Source: Multifurca ochricompacta
Taxonomy: Eukaryota; Basidiomycota; Agaricomycetes; Russulales; Russulaceae
Assembly: GCA_022496185.1 (NCBI GenBank)
Contig: WTXG01000032.1
Location: 62,001-126,000 of the forward strand
Reading direction: 5' to 3'
DNA: 64,000 bases
The notes beneath the pieces were generated by a model. That model was not told the origin of the DNA. It ran no database searches and worked only from the letters and a program-made list of their open reading frames with translations. This document shows positions 44,801 through 54,497 of this stretch, piece by piece (positions within the stretch are counted from its first letter, which is position 1; the number at the start of each line of letters is the position of its first letter). The position numbers and the translations under genes are program-made.

Positions 44801-45385
44801 AGTGTTGATACTGTTCTGGGATTGTGACATCTGAAGGAGGTTGCTGTTGTATGGCTAGTTCAGTGGTGGGTGATAGACGCATGATGAGTTCTTCACCAGG
44901 TAGTAATCCTAAAGAGGTAGAGTTAATGTGATAGGGTATTGGGGGTGAAGGAGCTGGATTTTGCCCCTGCAGAAGGATACAGACGTGCTCCTGGATGGAT
45001 GCGGTTGGCCAGGTGATAGTTGGTGAGGTGTGAGCAAGCCAAGGGTAGCCTAAGATGATGTCTTCACTGCCAAGGTCCGTAACAAAGAAGTTGAATGAAC
45101 AGGTTTTGGAGCCGGTGTGGACTGTACAGGGAAGGAAACAAGAGATGGAACCAGCAGCATTCGGAGAACCATCAACATTTGAGATCATTTTTGGAGTAGG
45201 GAGCGGGTTAGTATGGAGGTGGTGTTGCGAGATAAACTTTTGATGGATGAAATTTTCGGTTGCACCGCTGTCAACGAGTGCAGACACAGTCCCAATGGTA
45301 GAAAATGATGTTTGTATTCTGAGAGCTTTAGGTACAAACCGATCTACAATGGCCTTAAGGGTGGGACGTCCCTTCAGGCTGGCAG
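41803..45385 (-). pseudogene. pol: B pol: protease, RT, RNase H, integrase, chromodomain (nearly intact)
   Basis: It is open in the -1 frame from the slippery site. Protease [11 protein letters not shown] is near 45255-45285. RT has [21 protein letters not shown] and YMDDILIATT (about 44246). RNase H has VVFLSKSLDQTQHNWDIYDRE. The integrase zinc finger has CHACQATK, and the core has SLDLITDLP, VISDRDPCF and FHPQTDGQTECMNRWVEQYL. The chromodomain at about 42270-42115 has VIGHRRSGRLGRLQFLLCW, KGFPSSDNEWVD. A ~100-residue basic/Pro tail ends at 41803. Damage: TGA at 44277-44279 (ALF*KEL) and 42301-42303 (PP*PPV), both at CGA-type positions, and a one-base A-run deletion near 43558. Confidence 0.92.
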
Positions 45386-46804
45386 AAAACCCGACTCTTT
45401 ATCTAGTAATGCTTGAACCTCCTCTTCTTCTTCTGGAGTCATCTGTTTGAGGAGGGCCGCGATTCGTTCAGCATTAGATTTTTTTGATGCGGTTTGTAGT
45501 GTGGGAGCTGGTGTCATGGAGTTTGTTGTGGATGTTGCAGGAGTGGTCAGGGTATCGACTGTTGCAGTGGCAATACGAGGCTTCTTGTGGGGGCAGTCAC
45601 GTGAAAGATGCCCCTTTTTCATGCAAAAGAAGCAAAGACCTTCGCGCTTGCATCACTCCTTGTCTTCATCTGTGATGGCACGTTGAATAATGTCAATGTC
45701 CATCGCATTCGGGTCTTGTGGGGGTTGTATTTGATTTGGTCGTTGATTTGCAGGGCGGTGCCAAAATGGGGTATTGGAAGTCATTGTTGGTCTAGGCGCA
45801 AGAGGGGTGGAGGATCGAGTTCCGTGATCATGTTGATCTTGTTCAATTGTTTTGATGGTAAGATAAGCTGTATTTTCCTGTTGTGCTGCATGTCCCCATT
45901 CCTGTAAGGTTGTTGGTCGATGACGAAGGACACAGTTCTTCGCTAAATCTCCTTGAAGTCCAGACGCAAAAAGGTGTAGAGTACTGGCATCATTTGGGTG
46001 GACATCAGAATGAGTGACTAGAGATGCAAAGTTTGTTAAATATTCGTCAATTCGTCCACCAGTCATTTGTAGTTTTCTTAGCTCATCGTAAGCTCGTTCT
46101 TTGATGCCAAAGTCAAAATATGATGCTTTAAATCGTTCTTCAGTATATTCCCAGGGTGTTGGCTGTGTAATTTTCATTGTTCCAGCTTCGATTGCTCGGA
46201 GGTCGTTGATCATGCCAAGTTGAAAGGTTTGTACTAGTGGTCCTTCCATCTGTTGTATAAAGAAGTGTGATTTCTTCATTGGGTTGCATGCAATTTCAGC
46301 TTGATCGTTTATACTCATATATTGGTGAAAGACGGATAAAAAGTGTTCTGATTGGGTTCTGTCGCCTCTGAAACGGAATGCTACTGTTCCTTCTAGGCGT
46401 TTGTCATTTTGTCCTGGACTTGGGACTGGAGTAGTCATTGTTGTCTGTGTGTCACCACCATCCAATGAGGAATCAATGAGTAATTGTATGTTAACAGGTA
46501 CTTCGGGGATGCGAGGGAGGTTGAAAGATGCTCGGGCCAAATGGATGGCTTGATACGAATTGACAGAGGCGAAGAAGGCGAGCTCAAACCAGAGCCCATT
46601 GTATCGTTCAATGGGGATAAGCTTTTGTCCTGCCGTGGCGAAGTAGCCAGTCCAGGGGACATTAGCAGTCGAGGAGGAAACATTAATCCAGTGAGTGTTC
46701 AGTCATTCCAGTAGAGGGATGTCATCAGTCAGTCTGGGGTTCAGTGGGAATGGGAGGGTCGTATGTATGGGAGCAACGGGAGCAGGGTTCATGGGTGCAG
46801 ACAT
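45374..46804 (-). pseudogene. gag: B gag (two TGA stops)
   Basis: One frame of 477 codons from the ATG at 46804. The N-terminal region is Pro-rich. The capsid has EHFLSVFHQYMS, YTEERFKASYFD and ERAYDELRKLQMTGGRIDEY. The nucleocapsid knuckle is CFFCMKKGHLSRDC, and the acidic C-terminus has TPEEEEEVQALLD. Premature TGA codons at 46703-46705 (LLE*LNT) and 45653-45655 (DKE*CKR) fit CGA-to-TGA changes. Otherwise it is uninterrupted. Confidence 0.92.
45386..45392 (-). other. Predicted -1 frameshift heptamer GGGTTTT (B gag/pol)
   Basis: A canonical X XXY YYZ arrangement in the gag frame (TCG GGT TTT). It ends nine bases before the gag TGA (45374-45376). Pol is open from this point in the -1 frame. 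Confidence 0.75.
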
Positions 46805-46829
46805 AGTTTCTGTTCAAAGATTTTCTGGT

Positions 46830-46843
46830 TTAGTCTTGAGCTT
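46830..46843 (-). other. B self-priming site
   Basis: TTAGTCTTGAGCTT (plus strand), one base from the 5' LTR, is the perfect complement, over 14 bases, of the predicted transcript start in the LTR (46976-46989). A TATTTAAG box (minus strand, 47015-47022) sits about 30 bases upstream of that start. Confidence 0.8.
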
Positions 46844-46844
46844 A

Positions 46845-47172
46845 TGTTACATTCAAAGCTCAGTTTGCTGGTCCAAAGTCCAATAGTTCGGGAGGCAAGG
46901 CAGTTACTCAGCATGCAGCTCAAGTAAAGAGGAGAGAGGGTGATATTCCGGGTCACAGAGCTACGTAGATCACAAAAGCTCAAGACTAAGGAATATAGCT
47001 TGAGCGTATGGTAACTTAAATAGGAGTGGAAGAGGATGACATTATTATGTTAAGGGTGCTGCTAAGGTTTGAGGCTAGTAAGAGTAAAGGAGGAGAAAAA
47101 GTCGTACATTGCAGTATCGTACGTTTCTGTCTGTATAGCACGGGGAAAGGTATCGTATTAGGTATTGTAACA
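46845..47172 (-). repeat. B 5' LTR
   Basis: 328 bp, the same length as its partner, about 97% identical, with all differences at CpG. Confidence 0.94.
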
Positions 47173-47210
47173 TCACCCCCCTTTTACAGTGGTACTTGCC
47201 CTCAAGTGCC

Positions 47211-48277
47211 CTAGTCATCCTGGGTAAGATCAATGATGGGAGAAGAGATGAGACGTGGACGACAACGACAAGGCAAATGGGCACTCCCAACACCTCCAGC
47301 TTGGAGGATGGCTTGTAGTTCTGGATGGGGGCATAGAGTGTGGCCTCTTCTGGGCGCATTCGTCAATTGCTGGCATAGGCATAAGTAGGAAAGGGAAAAA
47401 CGCAATGATACACATCCCCCCTAGAGAGTGCATGAATGGCAAAACGAATATCTTGACTTGCACAGTCAGCTTGATGGCGCCAGTGGGCTAGTTCAGCATG
47501 AGCTTGGTCCAGATGCCTAGTAGCATAGCAGTAGTGGGAGACCTCAGCCCAAGCACCAGGGTCATTCATGTCGTCCAGTGCTGCATTGACTAAGTGAGAA
47601 AAGGCTTGTTCTGCATCAAACAAGCGTTGCTGAAATCGTGTTAGTATAGGATTGGGGCCTCTAGAGGAGCAAGGGTGTGATTGTACATGAAGAGGGAGGT
47701 AATGGATAGGTTGTCTTGCCCCCATGGTTAATGCGATGCGGGGATCGGCGCATCGGTACTCGAAGGCCAACCACCGAGCGACATTGACGCATCCATCACT
47801 GTCGGCGACTCGGTGTTCGATGTAGTGGGTTGTGTGTTCGTGATTTCGCTGGAAAGGAGGGGAAGGGGGGTCATAGCGGTCATCTGTCCTGGTTGCGTTG
47901 CTTACTTCCGCCATGGTCTGGATGACCACCTCTTCGTCAGGTAGTTGGCCTAGTTCTGGGGTGGTTGGCCTATAGATGACATCGTCCGATGTTTCTGGAG
48001 GGGGAGCTGTAACTGTCAGACGTGTCCTGGCTTCAGCAAGCATGGCCAGAACTCTGGCCCAGATTTTGTGCTCCAGGTTTGGGTCCTGGGTTGTGAGGGT
48101 AATCGCGTCCGTCAGGCGTTGAGTCGGGTCATCGGTCATCATGGAAGGGAGGTGGTGTGTCGGGGTAGGCAGTTCAGGAGTAGGGATCAGTGTTGGGGTG
48201 TCGTTAACTGCTGTAATGGTTTGGTTAACCACAGTGGAATCGATAAGTTGTACAGGGAAATGGCATGGGGTGGTCAT
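47211..48277 (-). pseudogene. ORF3 of element C: unknown protein in env position
   Basis: A 304-codon open stretch runs 48277-47363. It starts MTTPCHFPVQL, 118 bases after the pol stop, with CCCCCAG one base before the ATG. The N-terminus is Thr/Pro-rich. A conserved C-terminal half follows (RCADPRIALTMGARQPIHYL, NPILTRFQQRLFD, ALDDMNDPGAWAEVSHYCYA, VYHCVFPFPTYAYA). The E' copy extends beyond the stop, and matching residues continue here in another frame to 47211, so an indel near 47370 likely truncated it. No membrane segment, zinc knuckle or known domain was recognised. It is unrelated to the family-A ORF3. Confidence 0.7.
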
Positions 48278-48395
48278 CCTGGGGGTAGTGCATGGTCGCG
48301 CTGATGCGTTACGGTGGATGGTGTGTTTATTGCAGGCCAGAATTAGTGATCTTGAATTGGGATGAGGAAAGAAAGGTCAGAAAATCACCCCCCTC

Positions 48396-51300
48396 TTAAG
48401 GGCGGCGTCGGCTCTGACGCTGGGGAAGGGACTGGTGATACTGTAAGAGAAGGTCAGGGGCATGGCAATCGTCTTCATCGACCCAGGAGTTTTCACTAGC
48501 TGGGTAACCAACCCAGCTGACTAGGTATTGTAATCTCTTGTTACGTCCAAAGAACCTATGAGCCAGAATGGAGGCGACTTCATATTCTTCCTCATGGTTG
48601 ATCAGATCTGGTGGGGGATGTAAGAAGTTAGGGCCGTGGGCATTCGTTTCGCGATAGGGCGATAGGAGGTCGACATGGAATACGTTATGTATTTTCATAT
48701 GTTGGGGTAATGATAGTTGATAGGCGACCGGAGAGATCTGGGCCGTGATAGTAAAGGGGCTGTAACGTCGTGGAGCAAGTTTTGAGGAAGGGAAATGTGT
48801 TTTGAGATGTTTTCCTTCCAGCCAGACTTGTGCGCCAATCGCGAATGTGGTTTTGGGGATCAGGGATGCGTTTGTACAAAACGCTTCTTCTGCACAAGTG
48901 CGGGCTGCCAAGAGATTTTGGATGCGAGTGTCTACCTGTGGGACGTTAGTTTCTGTAGCCTGGGCATCCCATGTGAAGGTAGTGCCATGGAGCAAGACAT
49001 GTGGTGTCAGTTTAGTTTTATCGTGTGGCCAGGAGTTATGGACATATTCGGCTAGCAGGAGATAGTGGGGCCATTGATGTTGATCATCGCCAAGCCATAG
49101 ACGAAGATATTGTTCGAGCCAAAGATTCATTCGCTCACTCGATCCATCTGTCTGAGGGTGGAATGCCATGGATAAGTTTTGTCGAATTTGCAGGACTTTT
49201 GCAAGTGCGTGTGAAAAATGGGACATGAATTGAGGATCATGGTCGGAGATAATCTGCCATGGGACGCCAAAGAAGGGGAAGAGGTGTTGGTAGTATAGTG
49301 TGGCAACTCCTTCTCCTGTAATGTCTTTAGAGCATGGAATGAACTTTGTGGACTTTGAGCACCCTTGGTCTACGATTGTGAGCACTGCGTCATATCTGCC
49401 TGATGGCGGAAGATCCATGATGAGATCCATAGCAACATACTGAAACGGGCCAGCGGAGGCCGGTACATCTAGCAGGAAGGAAGGAGCTTTCTTCGTAAGC
49501 TTTGGCTTATTCTCCTGACATTTAGCACATCCTTGGACGTAATCGTGTATGAATTCTCGTAAGCCGGTGCCTGAATATTCCTGTTGGACCTTCTGTGTTG
49601 TCTTATCTATCCCTGGATGCCCCACTAGTACGTGATCGTGGTGCCGTTGAAGGATCTCCCAGCATTTGGCTAAGGCCTTGGGAAACGGAAGCCTAGCATC
49701 GGAGATCGCGTTGATAAATAGGTCAGCTGGCAAGACAGTGACTTCATCATTGTTGTTCCCTCCCTGGTTGGCATCTGGTCTCCGTGAGAGCATATCCGCG
49801 ACGGTATGTAACTTCCCTGGGACATGTTCCATTGAAAAGTCGAAGTCGGTGAGCTCTTGGAGCCATTGGGCCTGTTGCCGGTTCAATTTCTGGGGTTCCT
49901 TGAAATATTGTAGATTATTATGATCTGTACGGACTTGAACTTTGTGTCTTGCCCCCAAGAGATACTGGTGCCAGGATCGGAAGGCAACTATAACTGCAAA
50001 CAGTTCTCGATCATAAATGTCCCAATTTCTTTGAGTGGCATCTAGAGTTTTTGACAGGTAGGCCACAGGGTGGAGATGGCCATCTTGATCCTTCTGGCTA
50101 AGAGTGGCGCCTAGCACATATCCAGATGCATCGGTATCTACAATGAAGGGTCTGTCAAAGTCGGGTTGCGCGAGGACCGGCTGCAAGGTGACTCGCTGTT
50201 TCAGCATGTCAAAGGCATTCTGTTCGTTACTTGACCATCGCCATGGGTTCTTTACACTTGTGAGTGCATTCAGGGGTGCCGCAATCTTACTAAACCCTTG
50301 AATGAAGCGACAATAAAACTGACAGAACCCAAGGAACGAGCGGACTTCCTTGACAGTGGTAGGTGTTTTCCATGTAGCAACTCCTTCCACTTTGACCAGA
50401 TCCATATGTACCTGATCAGCCTCCAAGATGAGTCCAAGATATTCGATGCATGTTTGTTCAAAAGAGCACTTTTCCGGTTTGAGATAAAGATCTAGTTTGC
50501 TAAGTTTGTCCAAGATGCGATGCACTTTATTGTGGTGGTTTTGAAGATTTTGATCAGTATGAATCAGGATGTCATCCATGTAGACTGTGAACCAAGCCCT
50601 TCCTAGAGCGTCATGTTCATTTAATTCTTCTCGAAATTCTGCATTCATCATTGTCTGAAATGTGGTGGGGGAGTTTGTCAGCCCGAAAAACATGACATTT
50701 GGTTCATAAAGGCCGCGATTTGTTTTGAATGCTGCCTTCCATTGATCTTCTGGTGCTATCTGAATGTTGTTATAACCCCATCTGATATCCATTTTTGTAA
50801 AGAGTGTACTTCCGCGGATGCGATCAATCAGCTCGGGGATCAGCGGAAGTGGGTATGTATTCCGAACAGTCCAGTTATTTAACTTCCGGTAATCCTGGAC
50901 TGGTCATAATTTCCCATCTTTCTTTTTAATAAAGAAGAACGGGGAGGCATAAGGGGACTTCGATTCTCGGATGTACCCCTTCTGTAAGTGTTCCTCCAGG
51001 AATCCGTTTAGCGTGTCCTGTTCTCCCGGTCCGAGTGGGTAAATTTTACAATCTAGGGTTGCGGGTGCCTCTGGTTTCAATTCGATCTTGTGGTCCCAAG
51101 GTTGTGATGCTGGGAATTGTTGTGCTTCTTCATCGCTGAAGACCTTTTGATGTTGATGGTATTCTCGTGGTACGATCTGGTTCCAGGGTCATTCTGTCTT
51201 GTCTTTTGCTTTAATGGCCAACTCTTGTGCGATGTTAAGGCAACGGATCTGTTTGTTTGGCACAGTAAATGAGATGGATTGTGCGAGCTGTCCTGAGGTC

Positions 51301-51697
51301 CAGTTTATACTAGGGTTGCTGGCCGCGAACCATGGATAACCTAGGATCATGTCGTTGACTCCAATAGATGCTATATAGAATCGATGTTGTTGGGTATTTC
51401 CTCCGGTCGTAATAAGGAGATCTACACATTGATCGATTTTCCTTGTAGCATTGGGAGAGCCATCCGCGTTTTGTAGCTTTTTTGGAATCGTTAATCGTTT
51501 TATGGGGAGTCGATGTTTGATTACTGTTTGGTAACTGATAAAATTCTTGGTTGCACCACTGTCAACCAGTGCTTCTATTGTGGCCTTTTGATTCACTCCA
51601 TGTAAGGGAACAACTATTTTCATTGCTTTGAGTGGTGATCTAAATACATGGTGTGAGACTAGAGCTCGAATGAAGGCCGTGTCATTCAAGCAATATA
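48396..51697 (-). pseudogene. pol: C pol: protease, RT, RNase H, integrase, chromodomain (two TGA stops)
   Basis: The protease has [16 protein letters not shown] and MILGYPWFAASNP. RT N-terminus has CKIYPLGPGEQ and [15 protein letters not shown]. From 50792 an unbroken 798-codon stretch covers MDIRWGYNN, catalytic VYMDD (residues 70-74 of that stretch), RNase H (ATQRNWDIYDRELFAV), integrase zinc finger (HHDHVLVGHPGI, CAKCQENK), DDE core (AMDLIMDLPPS, IISDHDPQF, FHPQTDGSSERMNLWLEQYL), the C-terminal fold, and a chromodomain (EEYEVASILAHRF, YLVSWVGYPASENSWVD). Premature stops at 51189-51191 (KTE*PWN) and 50904-50906 (GKL*PVQ) are both TGA. Were those two codons Arg, pol would be open throughout. 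Confidence 0.92.
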
Positions 51698-51704
51698 AAA
51701 ATCC
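51698..51704 (-). other. Predicted -1 frameshift heptamer GGATTTT (C gag/pol)
   Basis: Gag frame GAG GAT TTT TAT ATT GCT TGA. Pol is open in the -1 frame (GGA TTT TTA TAT). The identical context occurs in E' at 40360-40366. Confidence 0.6.
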
Positions 51705-52165
51705 TCATTTCCTTTGAACTGGTCTTGTAGTTCGAGACATTGCTCATCTGTCATTGTTTTTAGCACCGTTGTGAGTGTTGACATACTGATGGAGGGAGTG
51801 ATCGGTGCTGAGGAAGTTGCGGACATCCCATTAGATCTGCTGGGTACCGCTGCAGTCGTGGGTGGCACTTCTGAGATGGTGGCGGTCCAGGCCGAGTTAT
51901 TTGGACTTGATTGGGGCTTTCTATTGGGACAATCTCGAACCAAATGCCCTCGCCGTCCACATTCAAAGCATCGTCCTTCCTTTTGGTACTGTTCCTTTTC
52001 TTCAGTGGTGGTTGCTTTCCTAACAGCATCCACATCCATCGCATTTGGGTCCTTTTTGCGATAGAACGTGAACTTATTCCCTTGGGTGATGGGGTAGTAG
52101 CTGTTTTATTTCTAGTCAGGCTTTTCATGAAAACCCAATTTGCATGGTGACGTCGGGCGGACGCT

Positions 52166-52770
52166 TGTTACGCTCAGAGGGGCGTACGCGGTCGAGTGCG
52201 GGCGGCTAGGTCACAGAGACAAGGTCAGGACGATCTTGGGTCGATGCGGAAGACAATAAGTCCAACGCTACGCTCAGTCACAAGCCAATCAGTGTGCAAG
52301 GCCCCAGAAGGACAAAGCACCAAAGAGAGGAGTCCAGGTGGTGAGACGCAAGGAAGGAAGTTAAAGGTCCACAAGGCTACTGATTGTCACAGGAGCTCAA
52401 GATGGGGAACCATCTGAGCGAGACTGGCTAGGGTATATATACATGCTGGTACTAGCTTAGTCATCCGTTCTTATCATGCTTATCTAGATGCTTGTGGTTC
52501 TGGACGTGTGACTATGGAACCTTCCATCAGAACCAGTGCCACCGTCTTCCCACGTCAACTAAGGTTCAGGGTCCTTCTGTACACAAGGCATCAAACCTTA
52601 CTGTCACGTGATCTGCTTCTGTACCTCATGCTGTATCTGTCTTCTGGACTTCAGCGTGGGACATCATGACTAAGCTGGCGATGTCCTTGCGGACCCCGCG
52701 TGGCTGCTGTCACTGCTTGTGTGTCCCCCACGTCTTGCCATCTGTCGGGTACACTGGGTAGGTCGTAACA
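52166..52770 (-). mobile_element. Solo LTR H1 in C gag
   Basis: TGTTACGCTC...GGTCGTAACA on the plus strand, 605 bp, with perfect duplication ACGCT (52161-52165, 52771-52775). Confidence 0.93.
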
Positions 52771-53289
52771 ACGCTGATGCTTCTTCAAAATTTTCTGGCT
52801 GATCTTGTGTCAGCATTGTCGCGACTAATTGAGTTGGTAAGCCTCGATAAAAGTACTGTCGTGCGGCTGTGTCGTCAATGTGTAGTCCGGCCCAAATGGC
52901 TAAGTCACGGAATTCGGCAATATAATCATCTATATTTCCCTCCTTCATTTGTAATCACTCCAGCGCTTGTAGTGCCTTTTGCCCTGCCGCAACATCAGTC
53001 CATGCAGTAAGGAACGTTTGCCGGAAGGTTTCCCACACATTTACAACTCTGATTCGTCCTGTGTTTATGTCAGCAAGCCAGTATATTTGGTCCTCTACCC
53101 ATCAGTCTACTTTTGGGCCTTGGATCAATCCTAACGCATAGGCCACTTTGGATCGTTCATTCTGGGCTAGGGGCACGAACGCATTAAGGGCGAAATGAAG
53201 TTCAAGCAAGGCGAACCATCTTTTCGCGTGGGCCCTGTTGCCGTCAAAGTAGGAGGGAGGAGCCCCTTCCATATGTCCTCCCTGTGGTA

Positions 53290-53465
53290 CTGGGATGGGG
53301 GCTCCCTGGGGATTTCCTCCTGGATTTCCACCAGGATCTCCTCCAGGAGGGATTCCTCCAGGGTTCCCACCTGGGTTTCCTCCTGGGTTTCCACCCAGGT
53401 TTCCTCCCGGATGCCCGCCTGGATTCCCTCCGGGATGTCCACCTGGATTTCCTCCTAGGTTGGGG
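53290..53465 (-). repeat. Gly/Asn/Pro-coding short tandem repeat in C gag
   Basis: About fifteen imperfect 12-bp units coding GGNP/GGHP. It creates long spurious open frames on the other strand. Confidence 0.85.
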
Positions 53466-53904
53466 GAGTCGTTCTTGGGCTGTCTCGCAGCATGATTAAG
53501 TTGAGTATGTGTTCGTCCTGGTTCAGTAAGTGTGATGGTGGCCATTTCTTCTAGGAGGGGCGGTATTCTGGGTGGAAGGGGCGGCATTCTAGATGGGAGG
53601 GGTGCTGTGGGGGTTTCTGTCTGGGGACTTTCGGCAGGGGAGTCGCTTGCGAGTAGTGCAAAGCGATTTCGGTTTTCAAATGGTATGTTCTCTAATCGTT
53701 GTCTGGCTGATTGCTCTGGTAGGTTCTGTTCCGGCAACTGGTAATCGAGGGACTCGTCGTCTGTCGAGGTGGCCGAGGAGGTTGAAGGGGTCTGGGGTTC
53801 ACGTGCCGAATACGATGTGATTATTCTGGGTTCGTGCAAGGGGACGCATTGTTGGTCGCCTTGCGATTTGGGTGAGTGGTTCTGTTTTTTTTCTGTGAAG
53901 TCTG

Positions 53905-53916
53905 TAAGTCTGTTCT
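53905..53916 (-). other. C self-priming site
   Basis: TAAGTCTGTTCT (plus strand), two bases from the 5' LTR, is a perfect 12-nt complement of AGAACAGACTTA at 54173-54184 in the LTR. The latter marks the predicted start, downstream of a TATTTAAA-type box. Confidence 0.8.
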
Positions 53917-53918
53917 AA

Positions 53919-54492
53919 TGTCACAGCCAGGTGCTAGCTGTGTACTAGGTCAATTTGTGTCAAGGATGGCAAGACAAGGATCAAGATCTCAAGGTTATCA
54001 CCTGGGTGTTCAAGCCCTACAAGTTGCAGCGGGTGCATGCGCGATGCGAAATCGAACAGGGACACTCAGTCCTGTCACAAGATAACTGGGATGAAGACTC
54101 CTAAGGCGCGGCTTAGGGGCTCAAGAGGAATGGGGCTTCTGGTGAGTCTGTAACACCTGTATTGGGTACAAGAGAACAGACTTAAGGTCTGTCTCTGAAA
54201 CTAGTGGTCTTTAAATACAGGTTGGAGGCTCAGTAAACTACTAAAGACTGTCCTAGGCTTCTACAGATGATATCATGGCTAGGTCATAGCTATGTCATAG
54301 TTGTATCAGTAAAGAACAGTCTAGTTAAATAAAGCATGGAGTTTGTGTGGACTAAGAGGGGTTGTGCCCTCTGTACTGTACAGGTGGTCATAAGGACTTT
54401 GACCATTCAGTGAAGCTGTTGAAGCTGCGGAAATGTAAGGGATTTGGCATAGAAGAACTGAGACAAGGTAAAAACGCGAAATAATTGTCACA
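53919..54492 (-). repeat. C 5' LTR
   Basis: 574 bp, TGTCACAGCC...AATTGTCACA; about 99% identical to the 3' LTR. Confidence 0.94.
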
Positions 54493-54497
54493 GAAAG

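Larger units (their letters stand above)
41424..47172 (-). mobile_element. Ty3/gypsy chromovirus B, full length, nested in C
   Basis: LTRs of 328 bp (41424-41751, 46845-47172). A perfect duplication TCACC lies at 41419-41423 and 47173-47177. The left target copy directly abuts the C 3' LTR, so B landed exactly at C's purine tract. All ten LTR differences are CpG transitions. It has gag and pol with chromodomain but no ORF3. Damage is four TGA stops and one 1-base deletion. Confidence 0.95.
51686..53839 (-). pseudogene. gag: C gag, split by solo LTR H1 (two TGA stops)
   Basis: The pieces are 53839-52771 and 52165-51686. The N-terminal part (TSYSAREPQTPS) is followed at about 53290-53465 by a Gly/Asn/Pro repeat (GGNPGG, GGHPGG units) unlike families A and B. 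The capsid has GLIQGPKV, FRQTFLTAWTDVAAGQKALQ and NIDDYIAEF. The nucleocapsid knuckle is CFECGRRGHLVRDC, ending NEDFYIA at TGA 51686-51688. Premature TGA codons lie at 53102-53104 and 52955-52957. No in-frame ATG is seen before the conserved N-terminus, so the start is unresolved. Confidence 0.85.
40448..54492 (-). mobile_element. Ty3/gypsy chromovirus C, full length, in E' pol
   Basis: LTRs are 40448-41418 (574 bp after removing D1) and 53919-54492 (574 bp). A perfect duplication GAAAG lies at 40443-40447 and 54493-54497. Only five LTR differences are seen, four of them CpG transitions. It holds solo LTR D1, full element B at its purine tract, and solo LTR H1 in gag. Its pol is the best preserved of the window. 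Confidence 0.94.

Noticed and set aside
53195..53820. Plus-strand Gly/Pro-rich frames
   Set aside because: Antisense of the Gly/Asn/Pro repeat in C gag.
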